From positions 62,001 to 126,000 of the forward strand of contig JBMFJH010000001.1 in assembly GCA_049973945.1 (NCBI GenBank): a stretch of DNA of 64,000 nt, in the 5' to 3' direction. Position numbers and translations under genes: made by a program. Origin of the DNA: Acd1 sp049973945 (GTDB taxonomy: Archaea > Thermoproteota > Thermoprotei_A > Sulfolobales > Sulfolobaceae). Under the pieces are notes generated by a model, which was not told the DNA's origin, made no database searches, and was given only the letters and a program-made list of their open reading frames with translations. Positions 41,336-49,649 of the stretch are shown here, in pieces (positions within the stretch are counted from its first letter, which is position 1; each line of letters starts with the position of its first letter).

Positions 41336-42690
41336 TGGGCTTCACCCACCAGCTTCACCAACTCGTTCGCTATTTCCTTCGCCCTGCTCTCGTCCTTGGC
41401 CTCGACGAACACCCTTATTATCGGCTCCGTGCCGCTCTTCCTCACCAGGAACCAGAAGTCGTCGGAGATCACCTTCACGCCGTCTATCGTTATCACCTTC
41501 CTGGCGGGGAAGGAGCCCTTGACGGCCTCGTAGGCCTTGTTCACGTCCCCCCTCAGCGGAACCTTGGTCTTCACCAGGTAGTACTTCGGCAACCTGGAGA
41601 AGAGCGAGGAGAGCTTCTCGTTCTCGTTAGCCATTAGCTCGAGCATTAACGCCATGCTCATCGCCCCGTCCCTTACGTACTGGTGAGGAGGGTACATGAA
41701 CCCCCCGTTCTCCTCGAAGCCTGCGACCCCTCCTTTCTTGTAGAGCTCCCTGGCTATCCCGACGCTCCCGACCTTGAGCCACTCGACCTCGATCCCGTAC
41801 TTCGACAGGTACTCCTCGACGAGGCTGGAGCTCGAGACGGCAGTGAACACCCTCTTCGGTAGGTTCGGGTTCTTCACGTGGGACCAGTAAGACAGCAGGG
41901 TGCCGCTCCTGTCGCCCCAGTGAACCGTGCCGTTCTCGTCCATGAATATCGCCCTGTCGGCGTCGCCGTCGTGGGCCACTGCTAAGTCGGGCTTGAGGGC
42001 CTTGACCACGTTCGAAGTCTCAGCCAGGCTCTCGAAGGTGGGCTCCGGCACCCTCGCGGGGAAATGGGGGTCGAGGTGGCCGTTGATGGTGTAAACCTTG
42101 CTGGCCAAGGCCTTGGCCACCAGAGGGCTAGTTATCGCCCCGACGCTGTTGGCGGGGTCAATTAACACCCTGTAGTTCTTCGACCTGACCTTCGCGACGT
42201 CCACGTGGGAGAGTATCCCGTTGACGTAGGTCTCGACCACCCTGTCTTCCTTCCTCACCTCTCCATAGCTCTCCGACCACGAAGTCGTGTTGAACCTGTT
42301 CTCGAAGAATATCCTTTCGATCTCCTCCTCGGCCTCCCTCTCCACCTCAATGCCGTCGCTCGCCACTACCTTTATCCCGTTGTATTCGGGCGGGTTGTGG
42401 CTCGCAGTGACTATGACCGCCCCGTCGTATCCCAGCGTCTTGGCGGCGTACTGTAAAGCGGGTGTTGGGGCCATCCCGCCGTCGAACACCTTAACGCCCA
42501 CGGAGAGGAGGCCTGACTCGACCGCCTTGACCAGCATGTCCCCGCCAGACCTCACGTCCCTCCCGACGAGGACTTTACTTCCCTTACCGAAGTAGGTCCC
42601 TACGGCCTTCGCCAACCTGAGGGCGAGGTCTGGGTTCATGTCCTGGTTTATGATCCCTCTTACTCCGTCAGTGCCGAAGAGCTTTGGCAT
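41332..42690 (-). CDS. glmM: Phosphoglucosamine/phosphohexomutase
   Basis: A 452-residue alpha-D-phosphohexomutase. The N-terminus LFGTDGVRGI is typical of GlmM; the phosphoserine loop TASHNPPEYNG, the metal loop DGDADRAIF, GFEENGG and the phosphate loop RKSGTEPIIRV are intact. In Sulfolobales such enzymes act on glucosamine- and galactosamine-phosphate for UDP-sugar synthesis. The stop overlaps the Trm112-like gene. Confidence 0.93.
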   Translation of the reverse strand: MPKLFGTDGVRGIINQDMNPDLALRLAKAVGTYFGKGSKVLVGRDVRSGGDMLVKAVESGLLSVGVKVFDGGMAPTPALQYAAKTLGYDGAVIVTASHNPPEYNGIKVVASDGIEVEREAEEEIERIFFENRFNTTSWSESYGEVRKEDRVVETYVNGILSHVDVAKVRSKNYRVLIDPANSVGAITSPLVAKALASKVYTINGHLDPHFPARVPEPTFESLAETSNVVKALKPDLAVAHDGDADRAIFMDENGTVHWGDRSGTLLSYWSHVKNPNLPKRVFTAVSSSSLVEEYLSKYGIEVEWLKVGSVGIARELYKKGGVAGFEENGGFMYPPHQYVRDGAMSMALMLELMANENEKLSSLFSRLPKYYLVKTKVPLRGDVNKAYEAVKGSFPARKVITIDGVKVISDDFWFLVRKSGTEPIIRVFVEAKDESRAKEIANELVKLVGEAQ

Positions 42691-42748
42691 TGAGACTCCT
42701 TACTCGTTCGCGTAAAAACCTTTTCTGAAAGCCTGGCCGGCCGAGGTA

Positions 42749-42757
42749 AACTTTAAA
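42749..42757 (+). promoter_or_regulatory. TATA-like element for tRNA-Lys(CUU)
   Basis: actttaaac lies ~29 bp upstream of the tRNA 5' end at 42782. Confidence 0.45.
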
Positions 42758-42781
42758 CCTGGAGTCAGGGATACTCCTCTT

Positions 42782-42886
<105 letters not shown>

Positions 42887-43101
42887 ACTAGTATGTTTAG
42901 GTTTACCTTCAATTCGGTACTCGAGGGATGGACGTGCTATCTTGTAGAGTTACTTACTGCAGAACTAATCGTTTCTCTGTACAATGGTGTTCTGGGACTG
43001 CTGTGAATAATCCTTAAGTTCAAACCTCAGCATCTAGCAAAAATCTGTATTCGAGAAGCATAGACTTCGTTATGGGTCGGTTGCACGAGAAGAGCACACA
43101 G

Positions 43102-43110
43102 CTTTAAATT
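43102..43110 (+). promoter_or_regulatory. TATA-like element for initiator tRNA
   Basis: ctttaaatt stands ~40 bp before the tRNA 5' end at 43147; a short 5' leader would be removed. The rest of 42884-43100 shows no gene or repeat that I can support. Confidence 0.4.
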
Positions 43111-43146
43111 GCATCGCTCCGAAGAGAATACTCGGCGGGGTAGGGT

Positions 43147-43244
<98 letters not shown>

Positions 43245-43302
43245 CGATCCCCCGCCTCCAAATTACAAAACGCTTACTCCCCTTAACTCCCGCCTAACTC
43301 GG

Positions 43303-43354
43303 ATGATGAGAAAGAGCCGAAAGGAACAGTGACTACGTTGTGGGCAGCCACTGA
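43303..43354 (+). ncRNA. Weak candidate C/D box sRNA
   Basis: A perfect C box ATGATGA (43303-43309) and a D box CTGA (43351-43354) are 41 nt apart, which fits archaeal C/D RNAs. Inner boxes are poor: a D'-like CCGA (43317-43320) and a C'-like GTGACTA (43329-43335). The 15-nt stretch before D is longer than the usual 12. It ends 7 bp before the TATA box of the next gene. I rate it as a possible single-guide RNA only. Confidence 0.35.
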
Positions 43355-43360
43355 AATCGA

Positions 43361-43369
43361 TTTATAACA
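43361..43369 (+). promoter_or_regulatory. TATA-like element for the 43396 gene
   Basis: tttataaca, centred 31 bp before the TTG start at 43396. Confidence 0.45.
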
Positions 43370-43395
43370 ACTCCGCTCAAACTACTCAATCAGTC

Positions 43396-44055
43396 TTGTC
43401 GACTAAAAGGAAGGAAAGGGAGTCACACAAGCTAGTCCCCTTCCCCGAGAACGTCTATGAGGAGTTCAAGGAGTCCGTCGAGGCCCAGATCTCCGTGAAG
43501 AGCTACAAGGACTCGGGGAAGGCGGAGGAGGAGATGGTCAAGAGCGCGCTCTACTCCTCCGTTAGGGAATCTACAAAGATCGTGAGGTTCGACGGCAACT
43601 ACTCGAGCTTCGGCGACAAGTACATCGCCTACAGGACGCTCGACAGGCTGGGGATCGCGAGGTTCCCCGTGACTCTCCTAGCGGACGTGCTTAAGGAATA
43701 CAGGAGGTCGAACGAGGAGTCCTACAGGAACCTCTTGGCGGAGGTAGAGAAGTTCGGGAGGAACTTCGCGACCTACCTCAGGTTGGACGGGAGGGCCGAC
43801 GGCCCCCAGGACATCATGGAGTTCCTGGGCGTCCTGGCCCCTTACCTGGAGCACGTGAACAGCAAATTTCAGGGCGACGCTTTAGAGGCCGTTTTCAAGA
43901 GCCCTTTTTCGTCTGAGGAGCTCTCCGAGTTGACCCATTCCTTGTTGAGGGGCTATTTCGAGCCATTCGGCTTCTCTCTCGTCTCCTTCTCCAACTCGGG
44001 AGGGATTCTGGTAGTCAAGGCCGTCAGGGGCAAGGTCCTGACGGCGAACAGGTAG
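43396..44055 (+). CDS. Hypothetical protein, first gene of the 43.4-47.5 kb cluster
   Basis: A 219-residue protein that I do not recognise. The N-terminus (LVPFPENVYEEFKESVEAQ) resembles the strand-helix start of ribbon-helix-helix proteins, and the middle has charged helices (ADVLKEYRRSNEESYRNLLAEVEKFG). A C-terminal strand pair (FGFSLVSFSN, GILVVKAVRGK) follows. No catalytic motif. The TTG start fits the TATA box at 43361. The next gene has its own promoter in the 38-bp gap. Confidence 0.6.
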   Translation: MSTKRKERESHKLVPFPENVYEEFKESVEAQISVKSYKDSGKAEEEMVKSALYSSVRESTKIVRFDGNYSSFGDKYIAYRTLDRLGIARFPVTLLADVLKEYRRSNEESYRNLLAEVEKFGRNFATYLRLDGRADGPQDIMEFLGVLAPYLEHVNSKFQGDALEAVFKSPFSSEELSELTHSLLRGYFEPFGFSLVSFSNSGGILVVKAVRGKVLTANR

Positions 44056-44062
44056 TATACAA

Positions 44063-44070
44063 ACTTATAC
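44063..44070 (+). promoter_or_regulatory. TATA-like element for the 44094 operon
   Basis: acttatac, centred 28 bp before the ATG at 44094; it probably drives the run through 47549. Confidence 0.45.
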
Positions 44071-44093
44071 GTACACTCTCGGGTTAATCACGG

Positions 44094-44591
44094 ATGGCCG
44101 AGAGGCAGGCCAGGTCGCCGTGCTTCATGAGGTCAGACATCTACGAGGAGCTCAGGGCCTTCGCGGAGACCAACGGCCTGAAAGTCTACACGTTGACCAA
44201 CATGCTGGTCGAGAACGGCCTGAAGATGCTTAAGGAGGGTATATCACCCAGCGAGGTGCTCATAGCTTTCAAGTCGCTCGAGGCCGTGATGCAGTTCGTC
44301 GAGGTCAGGCCCAAGTCGAGTTGGGCCGACTTAGGCAGGTCGGTGGGGACGATATTGAAGGGGGCCTTCAGCGGTAGGGAGCTGGAGGTGGCCGTCATGA
44401 AGGCGATCGACATAGTGGCCCTAGGCAGGGCGTCCAGGTCAGGCTCGAAGGCCTCGGCTCAGTACGTGTTCTACAAAGAGGAGGAGGCCAGTGACTTCCT
44501 CGACTTCGCCAGCGCGGTCGTCGAGACGACTGGGGTTAATCTCTCGGTGGAAAAGGTACTCAACATGGTCAGGGTGTCGGCGATAGAATGA
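44094..44591 (+). CDS. Hypothetical protein with RHH-like N-terminus
   Basis: A 165-residue protein of unknown function. Its start (CFMRSDIYEELRAFAETNGLKVYTLTNMLVENGLKMLKEG) resembles a ribbon-helix-helix or short helix-turn-helix module. The rest is helical (IAFKSLEAVMQFVE, GRELEVAVMKAIDIVALG, EEASDFLDFASAVVETTG). Its ATG follows a TATA box at leaderless distance. The stop overlaps the DUF1464-like gene by 4 bp (ATGA), so it is the first gene of a tightly packed operon. Confidence 0.6.
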   Translation: MAERQARSPCFMRSDIYEELRAFAETNGLKVYTLTNMLVENGLKMLKEGISPSEVLIAFKSLEAVMQFVEVRPKSSWADLGRSVGTILKGAFSGRELEVAVMKAIDIVALGRASRSGSKASAQYVFYKEEEASDFLDFASAVVETTGVNLSVEKVLNMVRVSAIE

Positions 44592-45457
44592 CCTTCGCCG
44601 GCTTCGACCCCGGGACAGTCTCCACGGGCCTCGCAGTGATAGACGATAACTGCAGGCTGTTGAAGTACTTCGAGTGGCCCTCCTTCAGGTTCCAAAAGGA
44701 CGTCGACGAGGTAATCAGGCTGCTCAAGTCGTTCAAGCCGAAGGCCGTGGCACTACCCTCGGGTTTCGGTCTGCCCTTCGTCAAGGGGAGGGACTTAGGC
44801 AGGGAGGAGATCTTCCTGATGGCGTTGGACGACCCAGATAAGGACGGCCCCCTGAGGGCGTTCCTGAAGAGGGCTTGGATGATAGAGAACTCCTTCACGT
44901 TGCCCGGTGTAATCGAGCTCGAGAGCGTGCCGGAGTACAGGAAAGCAAACGTCGTCGACATGGGCACGGCAGACAAAGTCGCTTCTGCCGCGTTCTACAT
45001 GACCATGTACGATTCCTTCGTCCTGGTCGAGATGGGCTCCGCCTTTACAGCAGTCCTGGCGGTCAAGGACAGGAAGATCGTCGACGGCTTCGGCGGCACT
45101 ATCCTCCCTGGGTTTGGAAGCCTCGGTTGCATAGACGGCGAGGTCGCCCAGCTCGCGGTTAAGATCAGGAAATCAGACGTTTACTCCCCCTCAGACCCGA
45201 GGAGGGTTATAGAGATAGCGAGGATCTTCGCGGAGTGGTACTCGAGGGAGCTGGGCGTCCCTATAATAGTCAGCGGCAAGAGGAAGGAGGACTTCCCCTT
45301 AGGGATTAAGCACAGCTTCCCCTTCAAGGAGGCGGCAGTGGGCGCAGCCATCATAGCCAACGCGTACTATGGCTCGAGGTGCTCCTATCTCATGGACTCG
45401 CTTAAAGCCAGGGGAACCCCGATAGACCACGTGAGGTTGCAGGTATGGAGACCCTAG
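44588..45457 (+). CDS. DUF1464-like ASKHA-fold protein (predicted acyl kinase)
   Basis: A 289-residue protein. The N-terminal FAGFDPGTVSTGLAVIDD is an ASKHA phosphate-1 motif; later VEMGSAFTAVLAVKDRKIVDGFGG and FKEAAVGAAIIANAYYG are the second phosphate-like and adenosine segments. DUF1464 proteins are annotated as predicted butyrate-kinase-like; the substrate is unknown. It overlaps the preceding gene by 4 bp and the nucleotidyltransferase gene by 13 bp. Confidence 0.75.
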   Translation: MTFAGFDPGTVSTGLAVIDDNCRLLKYFEWPSFRFQKDVDEVIRLLKSFKPKAVALPSGFGLPFVKGRDLGREEIFLMALDDPDKDGPLRAFLKRAWMIENSFTLPGVIELESVPEYRKANVVDMGTADKVASAAFYMTMYDSFVLVEMGSAFTAVLAVKDRKIVDGFGGTILPGFGSLGCIDGEVAQLAVKIRKSDVYSPSDPRRVIEIARIFAEWYSRELGVPIIVSGKRKEDFPLGIKHSFPFKEAAVGAAIIANAYYGSRCSYLMDSLKARGTPIDHVRLQVWRP

Positions 45458-46323
45458 ACAAGGACGCCCTGCTGACCAAGGGCGGGAGGATATACGTGGT
45501 GTTCACCAACTACAACCCTCCGGGGTACAGGTTCGCCTACCTGAAGTACGTGATGACTGGAAAAGGAGTATGGAAGGGCTACGAGAGGGTTCTGAAGCGC
45601 TACGGCGTCCACAACGTGCTCAAGCTAGAGCAGGAGTTCTCCTTCGAGCCCTGCTTCGGGGTGAGCTTCCCGATCGTTAGGCTGGGCGAGGTGGAAAGGG
45701 CTTTCAGGCCCAGGGACTCCTTGAACGGACTCTTGAGGGAGGCCGCTCTCCCTCCTCAGGCTTTAGACCTGCTACAGACGCTCGGCACGGAAGACCTGGG
45801 GATTGGGGGTTCCTACATGCTCGGGATACAGCACGAGAGGTCTGACCTAGACCTAGTCGTCTACGGCGAGAGGAAGGCCTTCGAGCTCCTCGAGGCTTTC
45901 AAGGGAGGCGATGTGGATTACGAGTGGATTAAGGAGGCCTCGGAGAACTACGGCCTTAGCCCCGAAGAGGTGAGGGGCCTGTACAACGTTCAGCTGAGGG
46001 GGGTATATAAGGGCCTCAAGTACTCCGTCTCCTTCGTCGACCCGAGGCCCAGGAAGCACTGCGACGAGGTCTGCGTTAAGCTGGGCCCGTTCGAGGGGGA
46101 AGTGGAGTTGGTACAGAACCAGTTCGGCGCCCTCGTTTACCCCTCCGAAGTCGAGGCTAAGGGCCCGGTAGACAGGGTGGTCTCCTACGAGGGCATATTC
46201 TCGTGGATCCTGTTCTCCTCCAAGAGGGTTAAGGTCAGGGGGATGCTCATGTCTTGCGAGGGGGTGAAGACCCTTGTCCTCGGCGATAGGGACGTACCCG
46301 CGAGAGTTGGTAGAGTACTGTAG
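45445..46323 (+). CDS. Predicted nucleotidyltransferase (COG2413-like)
   Basis: A 292-residue protein. The nucleotidyltransferase core is in the second half: GIGGSYMLGIQHERSDLDLVVYGE gives the GS loop and paired aspartates, and SVSFVDPRP gives a possible third acid. The N-terminal ~100 residues (GGRIYVVFTNYNPPGYRFAYLKYV...) look like a separate RNA- or ligand-binding part. The ATG overlaps the DUF1464 gene and the next gene starts inside its end. Substrate unknown. Confidence 0.75.
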   Translation: METLDKDALLTKGGRIYVVFTNYNPPGYRFAYLKYVMTGKGVWKGYERVLKRYGVHNVLKLEQEFSFEPCFGVSFPIVRLGEVERAFRPRDSLNGLLREAALPPQALDLLQTLGTEDLGIGGSYMLGIQHERSDLDLVVYGERKAFELLEAFKGGDVDYEWIKEASENYGLSPEEVRGLYNVQLRGVYKGLKYSVSFVDPRPRKHCDEVCVKLGPFEGEVELVQNQFGALVYPSEVEAKGPVDRVVSYEGIFSWILFSSKRVKVRGMLMSCEGVKTLVLGDRDVPARVGRVL

Positions 46324-47182
46324 CCACATGGCCTCGCTTGCATCCACAGCGACTGCCAGGGAGGCTACGGAGTTCAAGCCGGGCAACGCGAACAGGTTCA
46401 GGGACTTACCTACGGTCGGCTTCAGCGAGCTCGTGCTCTCCGCCACGCTCTCCGTCCCTTACTACTGGAGGGCCTGCGTCTACGGCTACTACGGCAAGAA
46501 GGGGGTGTACAGACCGCTGTACGAGTCGATATTAGAGGTTCAGAGGGCTGGGGTCAGGTTCTCGATCCTGGGCACCGCCATCCTCCTTTACCCCCTCCTT
46601 TATGAGTCGCCGAACGCGTCCTCGAGCAGGGAGCTCACCGCAAAGGCCTCTCAGCTGGTGAGGGCGTTAGACGAAGAGGAGGCCGAGTGGTTCCTGAAGG
46701 CGGTTTCCCTGATCCCGCCCAGCTACTTGGGCAAGCTCGAGGGAGGGAAAGACTACAGGGAGTTCAAGGGCACCCTGACGGAGCTGCTCGCGTTCTCGGC
46801 GAATTATGACGAGGTGGTCAAGGACTTGTTCGAGGGGTACAGGCTGAGCTTGAGGGTGGCCGACTCCATAAGGAGGAACGGGGTCACCTCTGCTTACCTC
46901 GAACTGCTCTGCGAGGTCCCGGACACCCTGATAATGAGGAAACACGGGGCCAGGAGGGCGGTAGAGGTCTCCCGAATGGCCTGCGAGGCGCTCAGCGGGC
47001 TCTTACCGCTACAGGAGCTGGACTCCTACCTGGTCAAGGAGGGACTGAACCCCGGTTCTACCGCTGACATAATAGCCTCCGCTTTATTCCTCGTAATGTA
47101 TGACGAGTGGTGGAGCATTCACCCTGATTACAAGGGCTACCTGCGCAAGGGTTGCTCGAGGGTTACAAGGACAGATAGTTAG
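46307..47182 (+). CDS. CitG-like triphosphoribosyl-dephospho-CoA synthase family protein
   Basis: About 290 residues. The signature ATEFKPGNANRFRDLPTVGFSELVLSA corresponds to the family motif PKPGNV.R..D, and LNPGSTADIIASALFL is the C-terminal NPGttADllaaalF motif. CitG makes the prosthetic group of citrate lyase; no citrate lyase is near, and related proteins occur with pterin-cofactor genes, so another phosphoribosyl transfer is possible. Starts at TTG 46307 or ATG 46328 leave the core intact; the frame opens at 46274, inside the preceding gene. Confidence 0.78.
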   Translation: MVEYCSHMASLASTATAREATEFKPGNANRFRDLPTVGFSELVLSATLSVPYYWRACVYGYYGKKGVYRPLYESILEVQRAGVRFSILGTAILLYPLLYESPNASSSRELTAKASQLVRALDEEEAEWFLKAVSLIPPSYLGKLEGGKDYREFKGTLTELLAFSANYDEVVKDLFEGYRLSLRVADSIRRNGVTSAYLELLCEVPDTLIMRKHGARRAVEVSRMACEALSGLLPLQELDSYLVKEGLNPGSTADIIASALFLVMYDEWWSIHPDYKGYLRKGCSRVTRTDS

Positions 47183-47549
47183 CCTGGGCGACGTTGAGTG
47201 CCCGGAGAGGCTCAACCTGGTCTACGGCATCCCTGGTGAGGCAGACGTCCCCTCCGTTCAGAGGTACCTGAGGAGGTTCGAGGGCCTGGAAATCAAGGCC
47301 AAGCTCCTCCACTTCCCTCCCTTCGGCTTCGAATTCATGGGAGTTAAGGCGGGGGATCAGAAGGTTTTGGCTTTCATACTCTCCGAGAAGCCCGACCTAG
47401 TGATCCACGGCCACGCTGAAAGGCAGGCCGAGTACAGGATAGCCGACACGAGGGTCGTTTCGGTGGGCTCTTTAGACCTCGGTTACTACGTCCTTTACGA
47501 CTCTAGGAGGAACTCCTACGAGCTCTTGAGCCTCACGGCCATCAGGTAG
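47100..47549 (+). CDS. Short phosphoesterase-like protein, probably N-terminally truncated
   Basis: Up to 149 residues. The part that can be aligned begins near QIVSLGDVECPERL and ends with LVIHGHAERQAEYRIADTRVVSVGSLDLGYYVLYD, which looks like the C-terminal half of a calcineurin-like phosphoesterase (GD, then GH, then a final GS). The usual first motif DxH is missing, and GNxD reads GEAD. The start is unclear because it overlaps the CitG-like gene by up to 83 bp. It may be a degenerate or regulatory protein. Its end overlaps ard1 on the other strand by 34 bp. Confidence 0.55.
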   Translation: MTSGGAFTLITRATCARVARGLQGQIVSLGDVECPERLNLVYGIPGEADVPSVQRYLRRFEGLEIKAKLLHFPPFGFEFMGVKAGDQKVLAFILSEKPDLVIHGHAERQAEYRIADTRVVSVGSLDLGYYVLYDSRRNSYELLSLTAIR

Positions 47550-48025
47550 GCGTCCTCGCCGTCGGCGTAGTAGTGCTTCAGGATCTTCACCTTCTGAAAC
47601 CCGAACTTCTCGTAGAGTCGAATCGCCTCGACGTTGCTGACCCTGACCTCCAGGTAAACCTCCTCCACCTCGTAGAAGTCCCTCATGGCCTCCATGAACT
47701 TGGAGAGGAGCGCCGTGCCTATCCCCCTCCTCCTGTACTGCTCGAGGACGGCGAAGGACACGAGGTGGCCCTTCTTCACGTAGTTCTTCGAGTCGAAGAA
47801 GCTCGCCCCCCATTCGACCCTCGGCATTATGTACCCCACCACTTGGCCGTCAACTTCGGCGACGAAGAAGGCCTCGGGGAAGCTCCTCAAGTGTTCCTCG
47901 AAGAAGTACGAGGGGTAGTTCTCCGGCAGCGAGAGCCTGTTGATCCTGATTATGGCGTTGAGGTCGCTGAATCTGGCGCTCCTCACTGTGAAGCCCGACT
48001 CGCTACCTTTCCGTGCGAGCTCCAT
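47516..48025 (-). CDS. ard1: N-terminal acetyltransferase Ard1/RimI
   Basis: A 169-residue GNAT enzyme. The acetyl-CoA loop is QYRRRGIGTALLSKF, and YLEVRVSNVEAIRLYEKFGFQKVKILKHYYADGEDAYLM is the typical Ard1 end. In Saccharolobus the homologue acetylates N-termini, including that of Alba. The ATG at 48025 has an A/T-rich box (gatttaagg, near 48048-48056) upstream, in the 35-bp gap shared with coaBC. Confidence 0.92.
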   Translation of the reverse strand: MELARKGSESGFTVRSARFSDLNAIIRINRLSLPENYPSYFFEEHLRSFPEAFFVAEVDGQVVGYIMPRVEWGASFFDSKNYVKKGHLVSFAVLEQYRRRGIGTALLSKFMEAMRDFYEVEEVYLEVRVSNVEAIRLYEKFGFQKVKILKHYYADGEDAYLMAVRLKSS

Positions 48026-48060
48026 GGCTTAAAACCCTCGGCCATGCCTTAAATCATTGC

Positions 48061-49284
48061 ATGCACCCCTCAGAGAGGATCGTCGGCGAGGTAAGCAAGG
48101 AGCTGGCTGGCAAGAGAGTCCTCTTAGGCGTTACTGGCAGCGTGGCGATCTACAAGAGCATAGACCTGGCGAGGTCTCTCATGAGGAGGGGGGCCGAAGT
48201 CACTGTTGTAATGACGGAGGACGCCGAGAGGCTGGTCAGCAGTGAGATGTTCTCCTGGGCCACAGGGAGGGAAGCGGTTACCGAACTCACGTGGAGGCTG
48301 GAGCACGTGACTCTGGAGGAAGAGCACGACGCGTTCGTGATAGCCCCCGCCACGGCCAACACGATCTCCAAGATCGCCCACGGGATTGCGGACACCCCGG
48401 TAACGGCGACAGCCCTGAACTTCATAGGCGACGGGAGGCCCGTCATCGTCGTGCCCTCGATGCACAAGCAGATGTACCTGGCCTTGAAGGGGAACTTGGA
48501 GAAGCTGAAGTCGATGGGGGTTGAAGTGATCGAGCCAGTCCTGGTCAGGGACGTCGCCCACTACCCGGAGCTGGACTACCTCACCGACTACGTAGTCACT
48601 TACCTGCTGAGGGGGAAGGACTTGAAGGGCCTGAAGGTGCTGGTGACGGCCGGCCCCACCAGGGAGTACTTGGACCCCGTGAGGTTCATGAGCAACCCGA
48701 GCTCGGGAACGATGGGGGTGACCATAGCCAACGAGGCTTTCCTGAGGGGAGCAGACGTTGTCCTCGTGGCTGGGCCTCTATGCACTTCCCACAGGCCATA
48801 CGTAAGGACGGTGAGAGTGGAAACGACTGCGCAGATGGCAGACGAAGTGGAGAGGTACGTCAACGCTGGTTATAGCACGGTCATTCTAGCTGGAGCCCCT
48901 GCAGACTACAGGTTCAAGAGCGTCGCCGAGGCGAAGCTGGACAGCGCGACTCAGTTACCGACTGCCGAGTTCGAGAGGACGGAGAAAGTCTCCGCCAGGG
49001 CCAGGAAGCCGGGGGTCTTCCTAGTGGGCTTCGCGGCTGAGACCGCTAAGGACGACGACGAGCTGGTCGAGAAGGCCAAGAAGAAGAAGGAAAAGCACGG
49101 CTTCGACGTGATCGTCGCTAACAACGCCTACAGGAAGGACATAGCCTTCGCGTCTGAGTACAACGAGGTGGTAGTAGCCACTGACTCTAAGGTGATCAAG
49201 ATGGAGAAGGACTACAAGACTGTCATAGCCAGGAAGCTGTTGGACGTGGTTAGGGACGAGCTGAGGGCGAGGGGACGCGTTTAA
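48061..49284 (+). CDS. coaBC: Coenzyme A biosynthesis bifunctional protein CoaBC
   Basis: About 407 residues. The N-terminal CoaC (phosphopantothenoylcysteine decarboxylase) flavoprotein starts with GKRVLLGVTGSVAIYKSIDLAR and has the FMN-binding ATANTISKIAHGIAD. The C-terminal CoaB (phosphopantothenoylcysteine synthetase) part has VTAGPTREYLDPVRFMSNPSSGTMG. Both act in CoA synthesis from phosphopantothenate. The open frame starts at 48013, but the ATG at 48061 matches the family and lies 29 bp after a TATA-like cttaaaac (48028-48035). Confidence 0.93.
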   Translation: MHPSERIVGEVSKELAGKRVLLGVTGSVAIYKSIDLARSLMRRGAEVTVVMTEDAERLVSSEMFSWATGREAVTELTWRLEHVTLEEEHDAFVIAPATANTISKIAHGIADTPVTATALNFIGDGRPVIVVPSMHKQMYLALKGNLEKLKSMGVEVIEPVLVRDVAHYPELDYLTDYVVTYLLRGKDLKGLKVLVTAGPTREYLDPVRFMSNPSSGTMGVTIANEAFLRGADVVLVAGPLCTSHRPYVRTVRVETTAQMADEVERYVNAGYSTVILAGAPADYRFKSVAEAKLDSATQLPTAEFERTEKVSARARKPGVFLVGFAAETAKDDDELVEKAKKKKEKHGFDVIVANNAYRKDIAFASEYNEVVVATDSKVIKMEKDYKTVIARKLLDVVRDELRARGRV

Positions 49285-49289
49285 ACTTT
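49279..49289 (+). promoter_or_regulatory. TATA-like element for tRNA-His
   Basis: gtttaaacttt lies about 35 bp upstream of the tRNA, overlapping the coaBC stop. Confidence 0.4.
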
Positions 49290-49319
49290 AATTCGAAGGT
49301 CGTTAAAATAAGGTCGGCT

Positions 49320-49395
49320 GGCTCCGGTAGCTCAGCCTGGTTAGAGCGTCGGGCTGTGGACCCGAAGGTCCCGGGTTCAAGTCCCGGCCGGAGCC
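49320..49395 (+). tRNA. tRNA-His(GUG)
   Basis: GCTCCGG/CCGGAGC acceptor with an extra encoded G at -1 opposite C73, the His identity mark. D-arm GCTC...GAGC, anticodon arm TCGGG-CTGTGGA-CCCGA (anticodon GUG), T-arm CCGGG-TTCAAGT-CCCGG. No intron, unlike the other tRNAs in the window. CCA is not encoded. Confidence 0.94.
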
Positions 49396-49484
49396 CTCCT
49401 TTTCGTTCTTTATTGGGAGAGTCCGGCCTTTGCCGTCTGGCTACGATAGATTTACAAGTCCATATGGTCCAAGCGAGACGCATA

Positions 49485-49625
49485 CATTTTGTTTAATTAA
49501 AATGAAAAAATTTAGCAAATTTATTTTCAACTTTAGCTAATTTACAAATTTTTCCATTATATAACTCTTGAAGTATAAACTGTATGTGTTATTTAGTGAT
49601 TTTCTCGACTGTATCTAATAAATAC
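49485..49625. other. AT-rich stretch with imperfect inverted repeat
   Basis: About 140 bp that are far richer in A/T than the rest of the window. 49504-49523 and 49534-49555 form an imperfect hairpin of A/T-rich arms that include tagcaaattta / tagctaattta-like segments. No ORF or known binding site (such as an ORB element) is seen. It separates tRNA-His from a gene relic, a place where integrated elements often decay, but there is no integrase or attachment-site repeat. Confidence 0.5.
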
Positions 49626-49649
49626 CCGAGGAGGACTGTTCTGGGCCTA

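Noticed and set aside
49250..49483. Minus-strand ORF across tRNA-His
   Set aside because: It is the complement of the tRNA and coaBC end.
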